A stretch of DNA of 5,196 bases from UBA8437 sp963580005 (GTDB taxonomy: Bacteria > Planctomycetota > Planctomycetia > Planctomycetales > Planctomycetaceae): positions 1-5,196 of the forward strand of contig CAUZJR010000409.1 in assembly GCA_963580005.1 (NCBI GenBank), written 5' to 3'. Made by a program: the position numbers and the translations under genes. This document shows, piece after piece, positions 1 to 5,196 of the stretch; position 1 is the stretch's first letter, and every line of letters begins with the position of its first letter. The notes under the pieces were generated by a model. It had not been told where the DNA came from, searched no databases, and was given only the letters and a program-made list of their open reading frames with translations.

Positions 1-17
1 TTCGACTCCCTCTGCAC

Positions 18-43
18 AAATAATCGGGACAAATAACCGGGAC
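18..43. repeat. 13-bp tandem repeat, two units
   Basis: Positions 18-30 (aaataatcgggac) and 31-43 (aaataaccgggac) are adjacent copies differing at one base. The tail word cgggaca recurs three times, at 25-31, 38-44 and 57-63; the third occurrence runs straight into the hairpin element at 58-104. The repeat sits in the non-coding leader of the sulfur gene pair. No function can be assigned from two units; it may be a degenerate edge of the adjacent dispersed repeat or a protein-binding direct repeat. Confidence 0.6.
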
Positions 44-57
44 AGGAAATCAGGATC

Positions 58-104
58 GGGACAGGCACCTCCGCCCCTGACGGGGCTGCGCAGCCAGTCC
101 CTGG
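58..104. repeat. Palindromic REP-like element, left copy
   Basis: The element has two nested stems. The outer stem pairs 58-66 (gggacaggc) with 93-101 (gccagtccc) with one mismatch. The inner stem pairs 73-77 (gcccc) with 82-86 (ggggc) around a four-base loop, tgac. Positions 73-101 match the reverse complement of 2951-2982 with one substitution and one 3-base length difference in a G run, so this is a true second copy of the element downstream of the permease gene. Size, nested palindrome and intergenic location resemble REP-type elements mobilised by REP-associated tyrosine transposases, but no transposase is in the window. It could instead end an upstream transcript coming from the left. 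Confidence 0.7.
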
Positions 105-131
105 CCTCTTCCTCAATCCGACACAGCTGCC

Positions 132-137
132 TATACT
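132..137 (+). promoter_or_regulatory. Possible -10 box, near-leaderless start
   Basis: The hexamer tatact matches the bacterial -10 consensus TATAAT at five of six positions and stands out in a GC-rich leader. At 17 bp upstream (109-114, ttcctc) the -35 match is poor. Transcription from this box would begin around 143-145, only a few bases before the ATG at 147, giving a leaderless or almost leaderless mRNA. That agrees with the absence of a Shine-Dalgarno-like purine run before the ATG. Short AT-rich hexamers occur by chance, so this is tentative. Confidence 0.3.
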
Positions 138-146
138 CCGCGCGCC

Positions 147-1130
147 ATGGAAAACGAACTCCACGCCGCCCAGACAGCCGTCCATGAAGCCATCGGGCTC
201 TGTCGAGCCGTTCAGGACGGCATCGACCCCGGCGTGCTCGAAAAACATGACCGCAGCCCGGTCACGATCGCTGACCTCGGTAGCCAGGCACTCATCTGCC
301 GCTCACTCGCTACTGCTCTTCCCGACGACCCCGTGGTCGGCGAAGAAGATGCCCTCACGTTGCGACAACCCGAGCAGGCCGAATTCCTCGACCGCATCGC
401 CCGACAACTGTCCGCTCGAGGCGTCGACGCCGACCCCGAGACAATCTGTGACTGGATCGACAAGGGTGCCGCCGATCCGTGCGACCGATTCTGGACACTC
501 GATCCCATCGACGGCACCAAGGGGTTCCTCAGAGGCGACCAGTACGCCGTCGCTTTGGCACTCATCGTCGATGGACAGGTCGAGGTGGCCGTACTCGGAT
601 GCCCGGGACTGGGCTCCCCCGAAGACGGCGGCCTGGTTTTCTCCGCGATTCGAGGCTCAGGTGCTCGGGTGGCACCAGCATCGGACCCCGCTGACTCACG
701 ACCGGTCGTCGCCAGCGATTGCAACGACGTCACACAAGCCCGCCTGTGCGAATCGGTCGAAAGCGCTCACAGCTCTCACGATCGCTCGAAGAGGATCGCC
801 CAGGCACTCGGCCTCGAGACCGATTCGGTGAAGTTGGACAGCCAGGCCAAGTACGCGACGGTGGCCGATTCCGGTGCCGAGATCTACCTCAAACTGCCCG
901 TCGATTCCGATTACGTCGAGAAGATCTGGGACCACGCGGCGGGGTCGCTTGTTGTGACTGAGTCGGGTGGCACCGTCAGTGACACTCTCGGTCAACCCCT
1001 CGACTTCTCCTGCGGCCGGACACTCTCGAAAAACACCGGCGTGGTGGTCAGCAACGGACCGCTCCACGAACAGGTCCTGAAAGCGGTAATGGCCTCCGAC
1101 ACGTCTCGAGACCCGGGCCATGGTCATTGA
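147..1130 (+). CDS. cysQ: 3'(2'),5'-bisphosphate nucleotidase (CysQ/HAL2 type)
   Basis: This 327-residue protein belongs to the inositol monophosphatase superfamily, HAL2-like branch. Such enzymes remove the 3'-phosphate from PAP (and PAPS) using Mg2+, clearing the toxic by-product of sulfate reduction or sulfation; they act in the cytoplasm. Visible metal-binding signatures are VTIAD (Asp43), GEED (residues 65-68), DPIDGT (Asp119 and Asp122) and WDHAAG (Asp262). HAL2-type marks are the CDWID segment before the DPIDGT motif, GFLRGDQYAVALALI after it, ESAHSSH near 205-211, and LDSQAKYA near 230-237. All key acidic residues are present and the length is normal (yeast Hal2 is about 357 residues), so it should be active. 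The ATG fits the usual family N-terminus. No ribosome binding site is evident. The last 11 bp overlap the permease gene, suggesting co-transcription and coupled translation. Other IMPase-family phosphatase activities are less likely given the HAL2 marks. Confidence 0.93.
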   Translation: MENELHAAQTAVHEAIGLCRAVQDGIDPGVLEKHDRSPVTIADLGSQALICRSLATALPDDPVVGEEDALTLRQPEQAEFLDRIARQLSARGVDADPETICDWIDKGAADPCDRFWTLDPIDGTKGFLRGDQYAVALALIVDGQVEVAVLGCPGLGSPEDGGLVFSAIRGSGARVAPASDPADSRPVVASDCNDVTQARLCESVESAHSSHDRSKRIAQALGLETDSVKLDSQAKYATVADSGAEIYLKLPVDSDYVEKIWDHAAGSLVVTESGGTVSDTLGQPLDFSCGRTLSKNTGVVVSNGPLHEQVLKAVMASDTSRDPGHGH

Positions 1131-2946
1131 CCCGTCGAGTGTGACGTTGCTGGTCGTCGCCGGCGTCATCGTGGCCCTGGCAGTACTCAAGTCCGCACCC
1201 GACCTGATCCTGGCCGGTGGGCTGGTCCTGCTGATCGTGCTCGGCGTGTTCCCCGAGACGTCGCTGGCCCTGGCGGGGTTCGCCAACGAGGGCCTGGTGA
1301 CGGTGGCCGTACTGTTCGTGGTCGCCGAGGGTCTGAGGCAGACGGGCGGACTGGGGATGCTGGGCCGGTCGTTGCTGGGACGGCCGGGAAACCTGCGACT
1401 GGTCCAGGCCCGCATGATGCTGCCGGTCTCGCTGGCCAGCGCCTTCCTGAACAACACTCCCGTCGTGGCCATGGCGATGCCGCTGGTCGGCGACTGGGCC
1501 CGCAAGCACCAGGTCGCCGTGTCCCGACTGCTGCTGCCCTTGAGCTACGCGGCGATCCTGGGAGGACTGTGCACTCTGGTCGGTACCAGCACCACGCTGA
1601 TCGTCAACGGCCTGATGATCGATTCGGAACGAGCCGATCTGCGGGGAGCAGGAAACGGCCTGGGCATGTTCGAGATCGCCTGGGTGGGCGTGCCGATCGC
1701 CGTGATCGGACTGGTCTACATCGTGACAGTCTCCAAGTGGTGGTTGCCCGACCGGCGTCCGGCGATCGACACCGCGTCGGATCCACGCAAGTACACCGTC
1801 GAAATGCTGGTCACCGAGGGAAGCCCACTCGTCGGGAAGTCGATCGAAGCAGCGGGGCTCAGACACCTGCCGGGGATGTACCTGGTCGAGATCGACCGGG
1901 CGGGCCGAGTGTTGCCGGCGGTGGCATCGGGCGACGTGCTCGAGGCCGAGGACCGGCTGGTGTTTGTGGGAATCGTGGAATCGGTCGTCGACCTGCAGAA
2001 AATCAACGGCCTCGAACCGGCCACCGACCAGGTGTTTCAACTCGATGGACCTCGCTCACAACGTCGCTTGGTCGAAGCGGTGGTCTCGGAACGATGCCCC
2101 CTGGTCCATCGGACGATTCGAGGAGGCAGGTTCCGCAGCCGTTACGCCGCGGCGGTGATCGCCGTGGCACGGCACGGTGCGAGGATCGAGGGCAAGATCG
2201 GCGACATCCGGCTGCTACCAGGCGACACGCTGCTGCTGGAAGCTCACCCCAGTTTCCTCGAACGACAACGCAACAGCAGCCACTTCTACCTCGTCAGCGC
2301 CGTCGACGACTTCACCCCGCCTCGACATCACCTGGCCTGGGTGGCTCGATCGGTGGTGGTGGCGATGGTCGCGGTGGTGGCACTCGAATGGACCGGGATG
2401 CTCGAAGCGGCACTGGTCGCGTCGTTCGTGATGCTGGCCAGCGGCTGCCTGAAGGGACCGGAAGCCCGAGGGGCGATCGACTGGAGCGTGGTGCTGGGGA
2501 TCGGAGCGGGACTGGGGATCGGTGAGGCGATGAGGGTCAGCCTTGCGGCCGATCGGGTGGCCCATGTGCTGTTCGAGATGGCCGACGCGGCGTTTGGCCT
2601 GGCCGGCGAGACCATTGTCACTCACCCCCAGGTCATGCTGGGGTTGGTGGCTGGGCTGACACTGGTTCTGACCAACATCATCACCGCCAAGGCCGCCGCC
2701 GTGCTCGTGTTTCCGATCGCCACGGCGACCGCTGATGCGGTCGGAACCAGCGCATTGCCGTTCGTCATCGCAGTCGCACTGGCCGCCGCCTCGGGACTCG
2801 CCTCACCCATCGGATACCAGACCAACCTGATGGTCTATGGGCCCGGAGGGTATCGGTTTGCCGATTACCTGAGATTCGGAGGCCTGTTGAGCGTGATCGT
2901 GTGGGTGGTGATCGTGCTGATGGTCCCCTGGGCCTGGCCGATGTGA
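1120..2946 (+). CDS. SLC13/DASS-family anion permease with two RCK_C domains (probable sulfate transporter)
   Basis: This 608-residue inner-membrane protein has two hydrophobic halves around a soluble centre. The first half (residues about 7-206, roughly six membrane segments) carries the conserved AFLNNTPVV at 108-116 and LVGTSTTLIVNGL at 153-165. The centre (about 222-395) contains two TrkA-C/RCK_C-like modules, about 225-296 and 310-395; each shows the typical pattern of a 'GSPLVGKSI' or 'RCPLVHRTI' segment followed by a 'GDxLxxEDRLVFVG' or 'LLPGDTLLLEA' strand. The second half (about 404-603) repeats the motif pair as LTNIITAKAAA (517-527) and SPIGYQTNLMV (562-572). This architecture is that of SLC13-type transporters such as the algal SLT and cyanobacterial sulfate permeases. 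Sulfate as substrate is inferred from the overlapping PAP phosphatase gene; another di- or oxyanion is possible. The ATG lies inside the end of the upstream gene and places the first membrane helix correctly. RCK_C modules often bind small ligands, so transport may be gated allosterically. Confidence 0.88.
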   Translation: MVIDPSSVTLLVVAGVIVALAVLKSAPDLILAGGLVLLIVLGVFPETSLALAGFANEGLVTVAVLFVVAEGLRQTGGLGMLGRSLLGRPGNLRLVQARMMLPVSLASAFLNNTPVVAMAMPLVGDWARKHQVAVSRLLLPLSYAAILGGLCTLVGTSTTLIVNGLMIDSERADLRGAGNGLGMFEIAWVGVPIAVIGLVYIVTVSKWWLPDRRPAIDTASDPRKYTVEMLVTEGSPLVGKSIEAAGLRHLPGMYLVEIDRAGRVLPAVASGDVLEAEDRLVFVGIVESVVDLQKINGLEPATDQVFQLDGPRSQRRLVEAVVSERCPLVHRTIRGGRFRSRYAAAVIAVARHGARIEGKIGDIRLLPGDTLLLEAHPSFLERQRNSSHFYLVSAVDDFTPPRHHLAWVARSVVVAMVAVVALEWTGMLEAALVASFVMLASGCLKGPEARGAIDWSVVLGIGAGLGIGEAMRVSLAADRVAHVLFEMADAAFGLAGETIVTHPQVMLGLVAGLTLVLTNIITAKAAAVLVFPIATATADAVGTSALPFVIAVALAAASGLASPIGYQTNLMVYGPGGYRFADYLRFGGLLSVIVWVVIVLMVPWAWPM

Positions 2947-2950
2947 CACG

Positions 2951-3000
2951 GGGACTGGCTGCGTAGCCCCCCCGTCAGGGGCAGCTCTGCAGCCAGTCCC
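2951..3000. terminator. Possible bidirectional transcription terminator
   Basis: The strong GC-rich stem-loop lies in the 59-bp gap between the stop codons of two convergent genes, the classic place for a terminator shared by both strands. Because it is palindromic, the transcript from either direction would fold. There is no T run on either side, so it does not meet the standard intrinsic-terminator form; termination, or simply protection of mRNA 3' ends, is inferred from position and fold only. Confidence 0.4.
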
Positions 3001-3003
3001 TGG
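2951..3003. repeat. Palindromic REP-like element, right copy
   Basis: A perfect 12-bp inverted repeat, 2951-2962 (gggactggctgc) with 2989-3000 (gcagccagtccc), encloses an inner stem in which 2970-2973 (cccc) pairs with 2978-2981 (gggg) around gtca. A register-shifted inner stem pairing 2966-2970 with 2978-2982 is also possible. Positions 2951-2982, reverse-complemented, match 73-101 of the left copy with one substitution and a 3-base indel, so the core is inverted relative to that copy. In addition, gcagccagtccctgg occurs in the same orientation at 2989-3003 and 90-104, because the outer arms are themselves palindromic. It begins 4 bp after the permease stop codon. Confidence 0.8.
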
Positions 3004-3005
3004 GG

Positions 3006-5196
3006 CTACTGCCGGTCGACGATTCCCAGGCGGATCTCGTCCGAGTTCGCCTTCAACTCCGGTGCGTACATCGCACTGCCTCGAGTCGGCAGAGCACTGA
3101 ACTTGCCGGGGATCTCGGCGCGGACCCGGTACGACACGCTGTGACGACCGCGATTCAGTGTCCTGAAGAAAAACGCCACCCGGTCGTCCCGCAACTGGCG
3201 ATACACCCTCGGATAACCGCCCGTGTACCCGCTCTGCCGATCCACCGGCTCGAACCCCGCCCCCTTGGGATCCTCGAAAACCAGGTACTCGTAGTCGTTC
3301 TTGCTCTCGATCTCCAACTCGATCTCAACCAGGTCCCCGCTGGTCAACTGGCCCAGATGATCCACTCTCTGGCGGTCATAAACCAGCTTCGACTGTTTCA
3401 ACGCCTGGCCACGACCACCGGCCACATTGGCCGCGGCGTCCTTCCGCTGCACCAGCCGGTAGTACGTCCGCTGCACCTTGATCTCCAGCCCCGCGCTGCC
3501 GATGAAGTCCTCGGTCGTGAAATACGACAGCCAGGTGTTGAAGTAAACCGGCCCTCGGCCCCGGCGACGTATCTCGATCGTGTGCTTTCCGCCGGCAACG
3601 TCGGCACCCTCGAGCACCATCGCGTTGTCGAAGCTGAACAGGTTCTCCGAATTCACCTTCACCGACTTGGCCAGCTTGCCGTCGATCAACACGTCGATCG
3701 TCACGTCCGGAGTCGACTCACCACTGCGATCCAGGTACTCGGCCAACGACTCGATACACAACGCCGTGTCCCGAGTGCTGTTCCAGTACGTCGCGTGACG
3801 GCGGTTGTTGAGCAGATACTTGACCAGCCTCGAGGCCCGCACGCCGTTCGGATCGGTCAGGGCCAGCAGCTTCAGGTAGATCGCGTTCGCTTCGACCTCG
3901 TTCCCGTACCAACGCCACCAGTGAGTCGACTCGGGCAGCTGCAACCACGCGGTCTGGTTCTCGTCATCCTGCTGCAGGAACTGGTCGATGTTGCGGATGA
4001 TCATTGCCAGCCGCTGCTGCTGGCCGCTGGACTGGTAGGCCAGCCCAACCAGTCCCTTGGCATAAACGCTCAGCTGCGTCCGGTCGCGGTACAGGAAGTC
4101 GCTCATCGAGCGATCGAGCACATCGGCCTCGACGAGCACGCGGAAAACGAGTGCGTCGAGATTGTCGGCATGGAGCTTGAAGGGCTTGGTCTTGGTCAGT
4201 GCATTCTTCAGCTTCCGGACTTGTAACGCCTGGTGCCTCTTCAACCACGCCACTCCCTTCTCGTACACCCCCGGCGGCAGCTTGACGTCATTGGCGCGAG
4301 CGATGCTGAGTCCGTGGACGACCGTGGACGTGGTGTGAGCACTCGAGAGTTCACCGCGTCCGGAGAACCAACCCCAGCCGCCGTCCGAGAGCTGCATGTC
4401 GCCCAGTGCCTTGACCCCCTCCTTGACCAGCCGAGATACCTCGGAATTGTCAAACACCGGGTTCCGCTTCCACCGCTTCCATTTCCTGGCCCGCTTTGCC
4501 CCCTCGCCCAGTTCACCAGCATTCAGATTCGTCCGCTTCTTGCGGACCGCATCGAGATCGATCTTCATGCGTCTCAGCAGGTTGTGAGTGATCACGGTGG
4601 GGAGGAAGCGGTTGAGTGTCTGTTCGGTGCACCCGTACTGGAAATCGACCAGGTAGGGCAGGGCGTCGACCATGGCCCCGGCGAGGGTCGGCGAATAGCG
4701 GATTTCCAGTCGAGACCTCTCGGGCCGCCGTGCCATCGGCACGGTCATCTCGACAACAGCCGATTGCCGGTCGGCCCTCAGCACACCGGTCCCCGAGACG
4801 GTCTTCTGCATCCCGTGCACGTGGACCGGGAACGTCAGTTCCATCGCGTCACTTTCGACGTCGGTCAACGCCGCCATCCGGACCCTGGCCTCGCCCGGAG
4901 CCGTCACCTTGACCCGCCAATCAACTCGAGCCTCACCGCCCGCGGGCAGGTGGACCTTCTTCTCCAGCGGATCAATCGCCGCCAGTGTGCCTCCGTCGAG
5001 CTCCAGGCGGACGACGGCCATCTTGTCGTCGTCGAGAGAGTTGTGGACGTTGGCCGAGACCACCACCTCATCCGTCTCGGTGAAGAAACGTGGAGCCTGC
5101 AATCGGACCAGCACGTTCTTGGTCGTCAGTACGCTCGCAGTGCCCTCGCCGACATTCGTCCCGTGTCCCATCGCCCAGGCACGCACCGTCCAGGTG
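3006..5196 (-). CDS. Alpha-2-macroglobulin family protein, C-terminal part (runs off window)
   Basis: The reading frame is open from the TAG at 3006-3008 to the right edge, giving about 729 residues of a protein that in bacteria usually exceeds 1500. The GTG at 5184-5186 is not the start: the codons before it continue the frame as TWT, completing the family motif TWTVRAWAMGHGTNVGEG. Numbering from that GTG, the order is: A2M domain from 1 with RLQAPRFFTETDEVVVSANVHN at about 28-49 (family-typical); macroglobulin-type beta domain to about 155; thioester domain with YGCTEQTLNRFLP at 184-196, where Cys186 and Gln189 form the internal thioester; an alpha/alpha-toroid with SDGGWGWFSG at 267-276; and a C-terminal receptor-binding-like beta domain with DYEYLVFEDP (631-640), AFFFRTL and EIPGKFSALPTR. 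Bacterial relatives are exported or lipid-anchored and are thought to trap attacking proteases by covalent thioester capture. The signal peptide and bait region lie outside the window. No frameshift or internal stop is seen. Confidence 0.9.
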   Translation of the reverse strand, partial: TWTVRAWAMGHGTNVGEGTASVLTTKNVLVRLQAPRFFTETDEVVVSANVHNSLDDDKMAVVRLELDGGTLAAIDPLEKKVHLPAGGEARVDWRVKVTAPGEARVRMAALTDVESDAMELTFPVHVHGMQKTVSGTGVLRADRQSAVVEMTVPMARRPERSRLEIRYSPTLAGAMVDALPYLVDFQYGCTEQTLNRFLPTVITHNLLRRMKIDLDAVRKKRTNLNAGELGEGAKRARKWKRWKRNPVFDNSEVSRLVKEGVKALGDMQLSDGGWGWFSGRGELSSAHTTSTVVHGLSIARANDVKLPPGVYEKGVAWLKRHQALQVRKLKNALTKTKPFKLHADNLDALVFRVLVEADVLDRSMSDFLYRDRTQLSVYAKGLVGLAYQSSGQQQRLAMIIRNIDQFLQQDDENQTAWLQLPESTHWWRWYGNEVEANAIYLKLLALTDPNGVRASRLVKYLLNNRRHATYWNSTRDTALCIESLAEYLDRSGESTPDVTIDVLIDGKLAKSVKVNSENLFSFDNAMVLEGADVAGGKHTIEIRRRGRGPVYFNTWLSYFTTEDFIGSAGLEIKVQRTYYRLVQRKDAAANVAGGRGQALKQSKLVYDRQRVDHLGQLTSGDLVEIELEIESKNDYEYLVFEDPKGAGFEPVDRQSGYTGGYPRVYRQLRDDRVAFFFRTLNRGRHSVSYRVRAEIPGKFSALPTRGSAMYAPELKANSDEIRLGIVDRQ
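4620..4634 (-). other. Internal thioester motif GCTEQ
   Basis: Reading the minus strand, these five codons (ggg tgc acc gaa cag) give Gly-Cys-Thr-Glu-Gln. In thioester macroglobulins and complement proteins the Cys side chain and the Gln three residues on form the reactive thioester bond. Both residues are present, so the protein is predicted to be the thioester-competent type; some bacterial paralogues lack the Cys. The flanking TLNRFLP is typical of bacterial members. Confidence 0.85.

Noticed and set aside
1..36. Possible C-terminal tail of an upstream plus-strand gene (frame 1 stops at taa 34-36, frame 3 at taa 21-23)
   Set aside because: Only 6 to 11 codons are visible, in either frame, and the longer one overlaps the tandem repeat; nothing can be recognised.
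18..104. Leader tandem repeat and hairpins as a CRISPR array or a riboswitch
   Set aside because: There are only two 13-bp units with no spacers, which rules out CRISPR. The nested hairpin recurs elsewhere in inverted orientation beyond a stop codon, which fits a dispersed repeat better than a sulfur-sensing leader RNA such as SAM aptamers, whose conserved core I do not see.
696..1505. Minus-strand open frame (269 codons) across the junction of the first two genes
   Set aside because: Low-complexity Ser/Thr/Arg-rich translation spanning two well-supported plus-strand genes; no motif supports it.
1048..2040. Long minus-strand open frame (330 codons) opposite the permease gene
   Set aside because: Its translation is rich in His, Gln, Arg and Asp with no recognisable motif, as expected from the antisense of GC-rich coding DNA. 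The plus-strand frame carries clear family motifs throughout.
2344..2385. GGT/GTG-rich low-complexity stretch resembling a microsatellite
   Set aside because: It encodes a Val/Ala-rich transmembrane helix (about residues 409-421 of the permease), so the repetition follows from codon bias and hydrophobic composition.
3141..4226. Long plus-strand open frame (361 codons) opposite the macroglobulin gene
   Set aside because: Composition is a Leu/Val/Gln/Arg-rich antisense artefact without domain signatures; the minus-strand frame is an uninterrupted, recognisable macroglobulin.

Overview
The window is GC-rich DNA (coding regions strongly biased to G/C in third positions) carrying two complete genes and one truncated gene, plus a pair of small palindromic repeats. 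The protein sequences resemble those I associate with Planctomycetota: a HAL2-type bisphosphate nucleotidase, an SLC13 permease with two inserted RCK_C (TrkA-C) domains, and a large alpha-2-macroglobulin-like protein with a basic, Lys/Arg/Trp-rich stretch after its thioester. This assignment comes from recognising family style and was not tested by a search.

Layout. Positions 1-146 are non-coding as far as can be seen. They hold a 13-bp tandem repeat, a hairpin-forming repeat element (58-104), and a possible -10 box very close to the first start codon. Positions 147-1130 (+) encode a 3'(2'),5'-bisphosphate nucleotidase of the CysQ/HAL2 type. Positions 1120-2946 (+) overlap it by 11 bp and encode the SLC13/DASS-type anion permease. 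The 59-bp gap 2947-3005 separates two convergent genes and is almost filled by a second, inverted copy of the hairpin element. From 3006 to the right edge, on the minus strand, lies the C-terminal part of an alpha-2-macroglobulin family protein whose N-terminus is outside the window.

How they fit together. The two plus-strand genes look like a translationally coupled pair for sulfur handling: the permease would bring in sulfate or a related anion, and the nucleotidase would remove 3'-phosphoadenosine 5'-phosphate (PAP), the by-product of PAPS-dependent sulfate reduction or sulfation. The macroglobulin gene faces the other way and is most likely unrelated: an exported or periplasmic thioester protein thought to trap proteases.

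I do not see a new multi-gene system. The least ordinary structure is the pair of near-identical palindromic elements bracketing the sulfur gene pair in inverted orientation.
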